Origin: UBA5070 sp035352895
Lineage (GTDB): Bacteria > Fibrobacterota > Fibrobacteria > UBA5070
Direction: 5' to 3'
NCBI GenBank assembly: GCA_035352895.1
Contig: DAOPYN010000003.1
Location: forward strand, 68,869 to 132,868
Length of the DNA: 64,000 bases
Shown here piece after piece: positions 32,860-42,205 of the stretch (position 1 is its first letter; each line of letters begins with the position of its first letter). A model generated the notes under the pieces. It made no database searches. It had not been told where the DNA came from and worked only from the letters and a program-made list of their open reading frames with translations. Position numbers and translations under genes: made by a program.

Positions 32860-35800
32860 TCAAAAATCGCCCCCCAGGCTCCAGTACTGGATGGATCCGT
32901 CGAAGTTCTTCGGCTGCCGGTTGCCTTCGACTCCGGCGGGCTCCGTGAAGGGCCATGCCTGGCTCCAGCGCAGCACGAAGACACCCAGGTTCAACCGCAA
33001 TCCCCAACCACCGCCGATGCCGGCCTGATCGACCAGCGAGTGGGAAGTCCACGCCCCGCCCGCGTCCAGGAACAACGACCCCATCAGATAGCGCACCGGC
33101 GGCAGGAGCACTCCGAAGCGGATCTCCTCCACGAACGGGAACCGGAATTCGACGTTGCCGGCCAGGAGCTTGTTGCCACGGAACTGGGCGTAGCGGTAGC
33201 CGCGCAGGGGAACGTCGGTTTCCGTGAAGTAGATGCGATCGAGCTCGGGCCCGATGTTGTGGGAGTTGAAGTGGTAGTTGAGGGTGAAGTCCTCGCCCCC
33301 CAGCAGAAACCTGTGGGGGTTCTCGCCGCTTCCCGTGGCGAAGGACTCCCCTGCCGAGATCCGGAAGGCGAACCCGGAGATCTTGCCCACGGGAACGTAG
33401 GTGCGCAGGTCGGCGCGCAGGCGGGAATAGCTGTAGCCGGAATTCGGCCAGTCGCCCATCCACGAGCCCTCGATCGCCGCGCGTGTTCCATCCCAAGGAC
33501 CGGTGGGCCCCCAAAGGACGTTGTCGAACACCCATTCACCCTCGGAACGCACCCATTCCAGACTCCGGTCGGAAGCCGATCGGGTCGGATCGTACTCCAG
33601 CTGTCCGCTGGAGTCGAACCTTTGCGCCTCGCGTTCGATCCCGCCCCATTCGACGTCGGCCCCCAGTCGGTGGAACATGGAGAACGGGCGCGTCGCGGAG
33701 AGGGCGACGCCCCACAGGCGATCGGCGTACAGGTCGGTGACCAGGTCCTCGTCGGTCACCATGTAGGTTCCCGTGAATGTGCGCGAATGGCGAACCGAAA
33801 GGTGGAGGTCGGTGCGCCAGGGAAGCCAGCCGTAGCGGGCGAAGACGTTGGCGTTCTGGATGTCGCCCTGCAGGCTCGCCATCAGGTCCACGGTCTGGTC
33901 GCCCATCAGGTCGGAAAGGGTGATCATCCCCTGGCCGGCCGTGCCCGCGTAGCTGGAAAAGCCCATGGCCACCGCGGCGTGGTCGACTCCCCAGGACGCC
34001 CGGTAGGGAACGGGCGAGGGTCGGGTTCCCGGGGGAGGCGGCACGACCTTGTCGAAGACCGCGGTGTCCACCGAGGACCGGGGAGCCTGGGGAACGGTCG
34101 GAAGCGCCGGACGGGTGCGGCTTCCGAACAGGCGGTCGGCAGGGGTGTCGGGGAAGCCCGAACCGGTGTCCGCACCGTTGCCTCGCCGGGAATCGGTCCG
34201 GGCCTGGTTGGCGCTGTCGTGGTCCAGGGTATCGAAGCGGAAGCTTTCCAGGTTCTCGCGGACCAGGGGCCGGAACAGGTCCAACCGTCCGCGCGCGGCG
34301 GTGCGCACGTAGCGGGTGGGGACCATCAGGGAATCGGGGACGGTGCGTGATGCGTCCACCACGTACAGGTCGAACGCCCCACCCTCGAAGAGCGACAGCG
34401 CCACCTGCCGGCCGTCCTGGGAAATCCGCGGCGACTGGACCCCGGACAGGAGGTTGGTGACCGCCCGCGTGGTGGCCTTGGCCGACAGGGGACGATCGAC
34501 CACGTACACCTGCGGAAGCCCCGAGCGATCGGATTGGTAGGCGAGACGGGAACTGTCGTCGGAGGATCCGCCCCAGGATGGCCGGACCTGGTCGCCCCCT
34601 CCGGCGGGAAGACGGCTGCGCACCCCGGTTTCCAGGTCCATGAGCCAGATCGAACGGCTGGCGAAGGTCTGTCCGCTGGAGTCCGCCTCCGACGACCAGG
34701 CGATCCACCGGCCGGAAGGGGAAAAGGCGGGTTCGTCGTCGTCGGGCTCGTCGTCGGTCAGTTTCCGACACCCCGTTCCGTCCGTGCCGCACATCCAGAT
34801 GTCGGCGCGGCCGTCCTTCAGGCCCCGGAAGGCGATGCGATCGCCCTTGGGCGAGAACTCCGGATTGGAGAGAGCGTCCAACCGGGGATCCAGCGTCCGG
34901 CGAACGCGCCCGGAGCGCGCATCCAGGATGCTCACCACGTTGCGGCCTCCGCTCTGTGCGGCCACGGCGATGCGCTTGCCGTCCGGCGACCAGGAAAGCC
35001 CGCTGCGGAAGGGGCTGAAGGATTCGTGGGAAGGCGTGCCACCGCCGCCTAGGACGCGTTTGGGCTCGTTGCGCGGAAGCTTCTCCACCTCGCCCACGTA
35101 CAGGCCCTGGCGCGACCCGCGGTCGGAGAACCAGGCCAGGCGGGTGCCGTCCGGCGAAAGGGCGGGCTGGACGTTCCAGAAACTGCCGTCCTCGCCGGCA
35201 CGGGTCATTTTCCGTCCGGCACCGGTACCGTGCTCGCGCGCGCCCAGCTCCGGCCAGTAGGCCCAGCGCAGCTCCCGGATCCACTCCTCGCCCGCGTCCC
35301 GCAGGCTCACCTTGGTCACCCGCAGGAACGCCCGCTCCAGGTCGCGATCGCGCAGGGTCTGTGCCACGAGCTTCTTCACCGTCCCCTCCCCGAAGGTCCG
35401 GTCCAGGTAGAACAGGAAGTTCTGTCCCGCCCGGTAGGCCAGAAAGCCCTGCATGTCCGAAGTGGGCATGGGCAGGTAGCCGGAGGTCACGGCATCCATC
35501 AGCCACAGCTCGCTGGGCCGATCCCACCCGTCCAGCGAGACGTATTCCGCCAGCCCTTCGGAAAACCACAGCGGCATGCTGGTGCGCATCAGGCCGCCAA
35601 TGCGGCTGCCGTTCTCCTGGCGCAGCGCGTCGAACATCACCGCATGGACCATCTCGTGGAGGAGGACGTGGTCGAACTGCCGGTAGGACCCCTCGAAGGG
35701 AAGCACCACCCGGTTGCGGAAGGCCTCGGTGAAACCGCCGATCCCTTCCTGCAGGATCTGGTCGGTGACGTTGGTCTGCTGGAACTGGGGATGGCTTCCG

Positions 35801-36048
35801 TAGAGGAGGAAGGGGACCCTCTCCTCCAGGTGCATTCCCGTGCGGTCGACCAGCCTCGCGTAGAAGGCCTCCAGGCTGTCGGCGGCCCGCGCGGCGATGG
35901 AATCGGATCCACTGGCGAAGTGGATGTCGAAGTGGCGGGTGCTGACCACCTGCCAATCGAAGGTCCTGTACTGGACCTTGTTCTTGCCGAAGCGCACCTG
36001 GGCGGCGCAGAGTCCAGCCAGCAGGCACACCGCCGCGACGATCCTCAA
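32860..36048 (-). CDS. gluzincin peptidase-propeller-Omp85-like barrel protein
   Basis: 1062 aa, starting at TTG 36048, which shares TTGA with the aroD stop; the resulting signal peptide ends near LCAAQ. Residues 30-300 form a peptidase-MA-like zinc domain with HEMVH in the HExxH position and SEGLAEYVS supplying the distal Glu. Residues 300-600 contain PD40/TolB-type repeats (ALSPDGTRLAWFSDRG, FSPKGDRIAFRG, FSPSGRWIAWSSE). Residues 690-1062 look like a Bac_surface_Ag/Omp85 C-terminal barrel (FLLGGEDF, PLRGYRY, VEFRFPFVEEIRFG), ending in Phe. The combination suggests an outer-membrane protease or insertase. No known protein with this exact architecture comes to mind. Confidence 0.85.
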   Translation of the reverse strand: MRIVAAVCLLAGLCAAQVRFGKNKVQYRTFDWQVVSTRHFDIHFASGSDSIAARAADSLEAFYARLVDRTGMHLEERVPFLLYGSHPQFQQTNVTDQILQEGIGGFTEAFRNRVVLPFEGSYRQFDHVLLHEMVHAVMFDALRQENGSRIGGLMRTSMPLWFSEGLAEYVSLDGWDRPSELWLMDAVTSGYLPMPTSDMQGFLAYRAGQNFLFYLDRTFGEGTVKKLVAQTLRDRDLERAFLRVTKVSLRDAGEEWIRELRWAYWPELGAREHGTGAGRKMTRAGEDGSFWNVQPALSPDGTRLAWFSDRGSRQGLYVGEVEKLPRNEPKRVLGGGGTPSHESFSPFRSGLSWSPDGKRIAVAAQSGGRNVVSILDARSGRVRRTLDPRLDALSNPEFSPKGDRIAFRGLKDGRADIWMCGTDGTGCRKLTDDEPDDDEPAFSPSGRWIAWSSEADSSGQTFASRSIWLMDLETGVRSRLPAGGGDQVRPSWGGSSDDSSRLAYQSDRSGLPQVYVVDRPLSAKATTRAVTNLLSGVQSPRISQDGRQVALSLFEGGAFDLYVVDASRTVPDSLMVPTRYVRTAARGRLDLFRPLVRENLESFRFDTLDHDSANQARTDSRRGNGADTGSGFPDTPADRLFGSRTRPALPTVPQAPRSSVDTAVFDKVVPPPPGTRPSPVPYRASWGVDHAAVAMGFSSYAGTAGQGMITLSDLMGDQTVDLMASLQGDIQNANVFARYGWLPWRTDLHLSVRHSRTFTGTYMVTDEDLVTDLYADRLWGVALSATRPFSMFHRLGADVEWGGIEREAQRFDSSGQLEYDPTRSASDRSLEWVRSEGEWVFDNVLWGPTGPWDGTRAAIEGSWMGDWPNSGYSYSRLRADLRTYVPVGKISGFAFRISAGESFATGSGENPHRFLLGGEDFTLNYHFNSHNIGPELDRIYFTETDVPLRGYRYAQFRGNKLLAGNVEFRFPFVEEIRFGVLLPPVRYLMGSLFLDAGGAWTSHSLVDQAGIGGGWGLRLNLGVFVLRWSQAWPFTEPAGVEGNRQPKNFDGSIQYWSLGGDF

Positions 36049-36830
36049 GGGGCCGCCTCCTGGCGGATGGCCAGTTCCACAGCCGACTTCACCCCGGAAA
36101 ACCAGGTCCCGTCCCAAGCCGCAGAAGGCGGCAGGCTTCCCAGGAGACAATCCAGGACCTGCCAGGAAACCTGCCCCGGAGCCACCGCCTGCGCTCCGTC
36201 GTGGCCGTAGGCCCATCCGCCGCCCACCAGCGCCGCAGCCACCCGCCAGGGTTCGGAACCGTCCCCGATGGGAAATACCGCGCTCTGCACGGGTCCATCC
36301 CAGGCCGAAAGCAGGCGCACCAGATCCGGTCCGGATTCCGTCGGATCCAGGAGCCGGCCCGCCCACTTGGCCACCTTCGCCCCGGTGCGGCGGGCGCGGT
36401 CGCGTACCTGACGGATTTCGTCTTCCATCCGCGACGAATCCACCGGATCGAACCTGTGACGGCTCACCAGATGCCGCACGTCCGGGGCCTTGCTCCGCAG
36501 GAGCGCAAGCAGGGCGTCGAAATCGGGTGCGTCGTCTTCCAGATCCACCATGTCCCACCCGCGGAATGCGAGAAGTTTCCGGAACGCTTCCTCCCGCGAT
36601 TGCCATTCGGGCCACTGTCCACCGTCGCAGGTGCGGCGCAAGGTGCCCACCAGGCGAGCCGACGGGAAGGCGCGCTCCGTCTCGCGACAGCGGGCCATCC
36701 AGTCGACCGGATCCACCAGGTCGAGGCGGATTTCCACCCGACGAACGCGGCGTCTGGCGGCGGGAGTCAACGCCAATTCTTGGGGAGGGCGGGACAGGAC
36801 CAGGATCGCCATCGGTTGGAAATCGCTCAT
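36045..36830 (-). CDS. aroD: type I 3-dehydroquinate dehydratase (AroD)
   Basis: 261 aa from ATG 36830. Dehydrates 3-dehydroquinate in the shikimate pathway through a Schiff base. The blocks VEIRLDLVDP, GTLRRTCDGGQW, WDMVDLEDD, VSRHRFDP (catalytic His) and GAKVAKWAGRL (Schiff-base Lys) are in the right order for type I. The C-terminal substrate region is GDGSEPWRVAA, less canonical than the usual GxxGxxSR, so specificity could have drifted. Coupled to the following barrel gene by TTGA, an odd pairing of cytoplasmic and surface functions. Confidence 0.85.
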   Translation of the reverse strand: MSDFQPMAILVLSRPPQELALTPAARRRVRRVEIRLDLVDPVDWMARCRETERAFPSARLVGTLRRTCDGGQWPEWQSREEAFRKLLAFRGWDMVDLEDDAPDFDALLALLRSKAPDVRHLVSRHRFDPVDSSRMEDEIRQVRDRARRTGAKVAKWAGRLLDPTESGPDLVRLLSAWDGPVQSAVFPIGDGSEPWRVAAALVGGGWAYGHDGAQAVAPGQVSWQVLDCLLGSLPPSAAWDGTWFSGVKSAVELAIRQEAAP

Positions 36831-36858
36831 GGAACCCAAAGCCTAAAAACTGGTCCCC

Positions 36859-37692
36859 TCAACGCGGAGCCCTTTCCATCGAATCGCCCCCGCCGCGGGA
36901 TGGCTCCCCCGGAAACCGCCCCGGGCCCAGCCTGCCACGTCCTGCTCCCAGGGGGAAGGATGTTTCCAATGCGATCTGCAACCAGGAACGCGCCTGGTCC
37001 ACCGCCTGGCGCAATGGCTTTCCCTGGGCGATCCCGGCGGCGATTGCCGAGGCGAACGTGCAGCCCGTTCCCCGCGAGTGGGGAGTGTCCACACGCGGGA
37101 ATGTCCACTCGCGCAGGCCCTCGGCGTCGCATAGCACGTCCACCAGAAGATTCCCTTCCAGATGTCCCCCCTTCACCAGGACGGCCTGGGCTCCCGACCG
37201 GTCGCGAAGTTCCCGCGAGGCTTCCCGCATCTGCGCCACGGTGGTGATGGTCCCCTCGAGCAGGAGGGACGCCTCGTCCAGGTTGGGGGTCAGCAGGTGG
37301 GCCAGTGGGAACAATTCGTCCCACATCGCCCGGATCGCCTCGGGCGCAAGGAGGGGTCGCCCCGCCTTGGAGGCCATCACCGGATCCACCACCACGGGCA
37401 GGCCGCGCCCGACGAGGACCCGGGACACGGCGGAAACCACCTCGGCGTTTCCCAGGGCACCGGTCTTCACGCACGCCACGGGCAAATCGTCCAGCACCGC
37501 ATGGGCCTGGGAAGCCACCCACGGTCCAGGCAGGACCTCCACTCCGTGGACACCGAGGGAATTCTGGAAGGTGACCAGGGAGATGGCCGCCGCTCCATGG
37601 ATCCAGAATTCCTGGAACGTCCGAAGATCGGCCAGGATCCCCGCTCCCCCGCTGGGATCCGAGCCGGCGATGGTCAAACAGACAGGCATCAT
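36859..37692 (-). CDS. thiD: hydroxymethylpyrimidine/phosphomethylpyrimidine kinase (ThiD)
   Basis: 277 aa from ATG 37692, with ATG 37689 directly behind it. Phosphorylates HMP and HMP-P in thiamine synthesis. Ribokinase-fold motifs are AGSDPSGGAGILADL at the start, VKTGALGN, VVDPVMASKAGRPLL and the anion-hole DTPHSRGTGCTFASAIA. The C-terminal 30 residues are a Gly/Arg-rich tail (GAGRGRLGPGRFPGEPSRGGG) not found in typical ThiD. No other thi gene is near. It lies just upstream of aroD in the same direction (28-bp gap). Confidence 0.93.
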   Translation of the reverse strand: MMPVCLTIAGSDPSGGAGILADLRTFQEFWIHGAAAISLVTFQNSLGVHGVEVLPGPWVASQAHAVLDDLPVACVKTGALGNAEVVSAVSRVLVGRGLPVVVDPVMASKAGRPLLAPEAIRAMWDELFPLAHLLTPNLDEASLLLEGTITTVAQMREASRELRDRSGAQAVLVKGGHLEGNLLVDVLCDAEGLREWTFPRVDTPHSRGTGCTFASAIAAGIAQGKPLRQAVDQARSWLQIALETSFPLGAGRGRLGPGRFPGEPSRGGGDSMERAPR

Positions 37693-37738
37693 GGAAGGGA
37701 ACCTAGCACCTGGGCGCGAACTTTGCATTTTGCCCGGG

Positions 37739-38719
37739 GTGGTGATCCTTCGACTGGCCCTCCAACTTATCGCCTGCGGGCCGTCCGACACCCTTTGGTC
37801 GCCGGGAGTCCTGCAGGCATTCCAAACCGCCACGCGGCTGTCGCTTTCCGGACGTTATCCCCAGGCGGACAGCGTCGCCATCGTCCTGGAGAGGTCATTC
37901 CCGCGGGAAGGCGCACTGCTGCGAGCCACGGTGGATCTGACCGCCTTCTCCGACCTCCACCAGATGGGCAGGCTGGAATCGGCCCGGACGCGGCTGGAGA
38001 CCCTGGAGTCGCGACTGTCCGATCTGCCTTCCGCTCGCGATCGCTTCCTCCACGTCCTTGCGCTGTCGCAGCGCTCGTACCTGCTTTCCCTGGAATCCAG
38101 CGCATTCACCGCGGCCGTCGTGGGTCGCAAAGCGGCCACCCGGGCTTCGGATCTGGTGGACGCCGGATACCGGAATCCGGAGCTCGAGGGCATCCTGGGC
38201 GGCTATTGGTTCTGGAAAGCCCAATCCCTCGGCGCCTTCGCCGGCGCCTTAGGTGGCGACACCCGGGCCAAGGGCCTGGAGTGGACCACACGGGCGGCGG
38301 CGTCGAGTTCCCCCTACCGCGAGGTCTTCCGCACGTCCCTCCTGTGGATGCGGTTCGAGCGGAAGGAATACGCGGCGGCCCTGGCGGTGGTGCGGGATGC
38401 GCGCTCGACCCTTCCGGAAAACCGCCTGCTGCGCCAAGCCGAGGGAGACATCCTGTTTCGGCTCGGTCGGCATGCGCAAGCGCTGGACACCTACCGCACC
38501 AGCTTCCTGGAATACCGGGGTCTGGAACCGCTTCCGGCCAACCGTCTTTCCGCGGCGGGGAACCTCGCCCGCATCCACGAAGCCATGGGCCAGGCCGATT
38601 CCGCCCGCGCCTGGTTGGACACGCTGGACGCACCGCGCTACCAGAGGGTGCGCAAGTGGCTCCCGCCGTCATTGGTGCGCGAGCTGGAACCCGTCCGAGG
38701 AAGGTTGGGGCGACCGTGA
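37739..38719 (+). CDS. TPR-like protein, probable lipoprotein
   Basis: 326 aa from GTG 37739 (a second GTG follows directly). The N-terminus VILRLALQLIAC resembles a short signal with a lipobox ending in Cys13. The rest is helical, built from TPR-like pairs (LSLSGRYPQADSVAIVLERSF, MGRLESARTRLETLE, LFRLGRHAQALDTYRTSFLE, IHEAMGQADSARAWLDTL). Such proteins scaffold envelope complexes. The stop overlaps the GGR-family flavoprotein start as GTGA, so the two are made together. No specific family recognised. Confidence 0.75.
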   Translation: MVILRLALQLIACGPSDTLWSPGVLQAFQTATRLSLSGRYPQADSVAIVLERSFPREGALLRATVDLTAFSDLHQMGRLESARTRLETLESRLSDLPSARDRFLHVLALSQRSYLLSLESSAFTAAVVGRKAATRASDLVDAGYRNPELEGILGGYWFWKAQSLGAFAGALGGDTRAKGLEWTTRAAASSSPYREVFRTSLLWMRFERKEYAAALAVVRDARSTLPENRLLRQAEGDILFRLGRHAQALDTYRTSFLEYRGLEPLPANRLSAAGNLARIHEAMGQADSARAWLDTLDAPRYQRVRKWLPPSLVRELEPVRGRLGRP

Positions 38720-40071
38720 ACGGCCCCGACGACGCTCCGATCGACCTCCTGGTGGTGGGTGCCGGCACCGGCGGATGCGCGGCGGCCCTTGCCGCGCGCG
38801 GACACGGATTGTCCGTCCTCCTGGTGGATCGCAGGGAATTCTCTGAGATCGGAACCAAGGCCTGCGGCGACGCCATGGAAGCCGAGGAGGTCCGATGGTG
38901 CGAGCAGGTCCTGGGCGTGGATCTTTCCCCGGCGATCCTCAAGCGCGCCCTGGGAGCCCGCATCACCACCTCCGACGGGCGGCACAGCCTGGTGCTGGGC
39001 TCCGAGATCGGCGAGCGGATCATGATGGATCGCCCGGCCATGGGCAGGCTCCTTCTTTCCAAGGCCATGGAGGCCGGCGCGCGGTTTTCGCCCGCCACGA
39101 AAGTGGTGGAATGGCTGGTGGAGGACGGCGTCGTGCGGGGCGTGCGGACCTCCTGCGGAGTTCTCCGCGCACGATGCACGGTGGATGCCTCCGGTGCGAT
39201 CTCCGGCCTGCGGCAACGGTTGGATTCCGCCTCCCCGTTGGAACGCGAGAGCCACCCTTCCCGCATGGCCTTCGCCTACCGCGAGATCGCCACGGTTCCC
39301 CAGGGGCTGCCCCATCCCGGAGAAATCGAACTCACCTACGACCTGGGCCAATCCAACGGCGGCTACGTCTGGTACTTCCCCAACGGCGACCACCGCGTGA
39401 ACGTGGGAATCGGAGGCGTGGTGGCCTCCCTGCCGTGGTCGCGACGGCTGGCCGACCACGGGCGCTCGTGGGGCATCCATTGGCAGCGGGAATCGGCGGC
39501 GGGCGCCTTCCTACCAGCCCGGACCTTCCTTTCCTGCGCGGTGGCGCCGGGGTATCTGGCCTGCGGCGACGCGGCCTGCTGCGTCGGCCCCCTGGATGGC
39601 GCCGGCATCCACTCTTCCCTCCTTTCCGGATACCTGGCCGGCCGGCAATGCGCCAAGGCGCTGCGAGCGGGGGAAGCGACCCTGGATGCGCTCTGGGGGT
39701 ACCAGGGAGCCTACCTGCGCTACACCCGCGGCCCCATCAGGGACCACGGCGCGGGAATCTCCGCGCAGGAGGCGCTCCGCCCCCTGCTACAGAAATTGTC
39801 GCAGGAGGAGTTCGACTCCCTGGTCCGTCTGGCCGATCCAGGCACCGTGACGGCCCTCTACTCCACCTCGTGGCGATCGATCCCGCCACTGCTTGCAGTC
39901 CTCGCCAAGCTTTCCCTGCGCCCCCGCCTGGTGGCCAAGCTCGCCCGGGCCGTCCGGGCCATGACCCGCCTGCGGGCGCACCTTCTGGCCTTCCCCGACA
40001 CGCCCGCGACCCATCCGGCATGGGAGAGTAAACTGGGGAGGCTCCTGCGAAGAGCCGGCGTGGAGGTCTGA
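38716..40071 (+). CDS. geranylgeranyl-reductase-family FAD-dependent oxidoreductase
   Basis: 451 aa from GTG 38716. The FAD dinucleotide site is DLLVVGAGTGGCAAALAARG, followed by the family's KACGDAMEAEE and the second FAD block YLACGDAACCVGPLDGAGIHSSLLSG with G-x-G-I. It belongs to the GGR/TIGR02032 group that saturates isoprenoid chains of quinones, lipids or carotenoids. With mqnE in the window, partial saturation of a menaquinone tail is a reasonable but unproven role. The C-terminal 80 residues are basic and helical and may touch the membrane. Confidence 0.85.
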   Translation: MNGPDDAPIDLLVVGAGTGGCAAALAARGHGLSVLLVDRREFSEIGTKACGDAMEAEEVRWCEQVLGVDLSPAILKRALGARITTSDGRHSLVLGSEIGERIMMDRPAMGRLLLSKAMEAGARFSPATKVVEWLVEDGVVRGVRTSCGVLRARCTVDASGAISGLRQRLDSASPLERESHPSRMAFAYREIATVPQGLPHPGEIELTYDLGQSNGGYVWYFPNGDHRVNVGIGGVVASLPWSRRLADHGRSWGIHWQRESAAGAFLPARTFLSCAVAPGYLACGDAACCVGPLDGAGIHSSLLSGYLAGRQCAKALRAGEATLDALWGYQGAYLRYTRGPIRDHGAGISAQEALRPLLQKLSQEEFDSLVRLADPGTVTALYSTSWRSIPPLLAVLAKLSLRPRLVAKLARAVRAMTRLRAHLLAFPDTPATHPAWESKLGRLLRRAGVEV

Positions 40072-40078
40072 GCTCCGG

Positions 40079-42205
40079 TTAGAACCACGCTTCCCACTGC
40101 AGGTCCAACCGCAGGTCGTCGTCGGCGACCAGGCTCGCGGTCCGCTCCGAGAAGCGCAGGATCTGGTCGGGCACGAATTCCCACTGGATGCGCCCGATCT
40201 GGTCCCAGCTCTGGAATTGGATGTCCTGGACACCATCGGTGTAGGCGAGACCCGCGTCCAACGAGAACATGAGCTTGCGCCGCAGGGTCCATACGCTCAG
40301 GCCGCCGCCGCCGCGATGGGAGAAGTCCGTGCTCCGGGGCATGAGGGTGGCCAGGTACGAAAACTGTCCGAACTGGTAGGAGCCCCTCAATTCCAGGTCC
40401 TTCGCGGGGCGCCATTGGAGCGCGCCGTCCAGGAGGTGCTGGCCCATTTCGTTCCGGAAGGACTGTGCGACAGGGCTCGTCGATGCCGCATAGGTTCCAT
40501 CCGACGCTTGCGAACTCAGGTACGAGTAATCCAACCGCCAGACCACATGGCCATCGCCCCGCTTCAGGTATCCGCTGGCGCCGGTCCCGGCGTTCCATGT
40601 TTCCAGACGGGCCTCTTCGCCGCCGCCGCTGGCCGTCCGACCCGACTGCAGATGAAGATCCACCCCGCCGGCGGCCGGCAACCAATGGATGGCACCGGAA
40701 TGGCTGTTCTGGGAAACATCGGCCAGGCCCAGGCGGTACTGGACACCGGCCGAACCGGAGACCAGCACCAGAAGCCGGTCGCGCGCCAGGCTGGTGCTGG
40801 TGTTCCATTCCACCGCCGAACGGGACGTCTCCGTGGTGGTGCGGGTGAAGGATTCGAACTGGGGACCCACGCGGACCCAGCGCAGATCCACCCGGGAATT
40901 GCCGGCCCGCCCCAAGGGAATCTGCGTTCTCACACCGGTCCGCACGGCGAGGTTGTCCTCCACGAAACCAGCCGGGTCGTCGCCCTTTTCCCGGACCCGT
41001 TCGGATCCACGCGTGGAGAGGTTCACGGTGAACAACCCGCTGGTGAAATCCGGAAGGCCCGTGTTGCCGTCCTCGCCTTGGCGAAGATCCTCGGTGGTCA
41101 ATCCCAAGGCGCCCTGCGTGTAGAGCTCCAATCTCCCGCCCAGGAATCGGGCGAGCAGTTCGGAGCCCATCGCCAGGTTCTCCCGCGGCGACTGACCGTT
41201 GAGGGAGTCGTGGAGCGCCATGTCGACACCGGTCGTGTCGTCGATGGCATGGGCGACGGTGAGGCTCCAGGACAGGGGGCTTGCGGTTCCGATGGACAGC
41301 TGCGCCGCCTGGACATTGCGCGCCCATTGGGCGGGCACGGTGTCCTTCCGGTCGCCGAAGTCGCGCACTTGGGCGTCGATTCCGGATTGGATCTCGCCCA
41401 CCACCGCATCCAGCTTGACGAACGGTTCGCCTCCCTTGGGGACGGCCAACCCCACCCCAAGGCCTCGGATGCGGGACCCGTCCATCAGGAACTGGCTCCA
41501 TGCGGGGTTCTGATCGCCGATGTGGGCCTCAGCCCAGGGTCCCCAGAAAAGGTCCACACCCAATCGAGTCGGCGAGTTCGCGTGACCCCAGGTTTCGGCC
41601 AGATCGCTGGAGGCTCTCGTGCGCAGGCGGAACTGGTCGCGTTGCAGGTCGTATTGGAGCAGGCCGGAATAGCTCGCATTCCGGTCCAGCGTCGTCCAGG
41701 AATCGGTGGTGGTCAGCCCGTCCTTTCCACGCTCCAGCGTGGCCAGTTCCCGGAGGGTGCCCTCGGATGCTCCTTCCCGATACCCTCCGCTCAAGGACAC
41801 GTACAAGGACTGCTTGACCTTCGCCCGCTCCGCGGCCTGGGCCTTGGCCATGCTCCCCGCATAGAATTCGATGGAGCGCCGCACCAGGATGTTCCCCGCC
41901 GAATCCTTGGCCACGACCTCCAGGGACCAGCGCCCCACCGGAAGCTGCTCGGTGCGGGCGCTGAAGTAGCCGTAACCCTGGCTCTCGCCCGAAAGCCGGA
42001 AGTTGCGGGATCCGCGACAGAAGATGTCCACTGCCGCCGCTTTGGGGCCCACCTGCACCAGGATGCCGGTTCCCGTTGGTTGGACCACCTCGCCGGCCAA
42101 GGGAAGCTGGAACACCACGGAGGTGTCCGAGACGCCTCCCTTCGGGGTCGCGGCCGCCGCCCCAGCTGCGGCACCCATCAGCAGGATTCCAAGGGCCGCG
42201 ATCAA
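40079..42205 (-). CDS. outer-membrane beta-barrel protein of unknown function
   Basis: 708 aa starting at TTG 42205, which shares TTGA with the fecR-like stop. A signal peptide (IAALGILLMGAAAGAAAA) is followed by a small beta-sandwich (residues 30-115, VVFQLPLAGEVVQPTGTG). The remainder is a long series of amphipathic strands with alternating polar and aromatic residues, ending in WEAWF; a terminal Phe is the mark of an outer-membrane barrel. No porin or receptor family recognised. Third gene of a coupled three-gene operon. Its stop lies 7 bp from the convergent flavoprotein gene. Confidence 0.75.
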   Translation of the reverse strand: MIAALGILLMGAAAGAAAATPKGGVSDTSVVFQLPLAGEVVQPTGTGILVQVGPKAAAVDIFCRGSRNFRLSGESQGYGYFSARTEQLPVGRWSLEVVAKDSAGNILVRRSIEFYAGSMAKAQAAERAKVKQSLYVSLSGGYREGASEGTLRELATLERGKDGLTTTDSWTTLDRNASYSGLLQYDLQRDQFRLRTRASSDLAETWGHANSPTRLGVDLFWGPWAEAHIGDQNPAWSQFLMDGSRIRGLGVGLAVPKGGEPFVKLDAVVGEIQSGIDAQVRDFGDRKDTVPAQWARNVQAAQLSIGTASPLSWSLTVAHAIDDTTGVDMALHDSLNGQSPRENLAMGSELLARFLGGRLELYTQGALGLTTEDLRQGEDGNTGLPDFTSGLFTVNLSTRGSERVREKGDDPAGFVEDNLAVRTGVRTQIPLGRAGNSRVDLRWVRVGPQFESFTRTTTETSRSAVEWNTSTSLARDRLLVLVSGSAGVQYRLGLADVSQNSHSGAIHWLPAAGGVDLHLQSGRTASGGGEEARLETWNAGTGASGYLKRGDGHVVWRLDYSYLSSQASDGTYAASTSPVAQSFRNEMGQHLLDGALQWRPAKDLELRGSYQFGQFSYLATLMPRSTDFSHRGGGGLSVWTLRRKLMFSLDAGLAYTDGVQDIQFQSWDQIGRIQWEFVPDQILRFSERTASLVADDDLRLDLQWEAWF

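Noticed and set aside
35897..37738. Long plus-strand extension upstream of the TPR gene.
   Set aside because: It is antisense to aroD and thiD and low in complexity. The GTG at 37739 begins the plausible protein.
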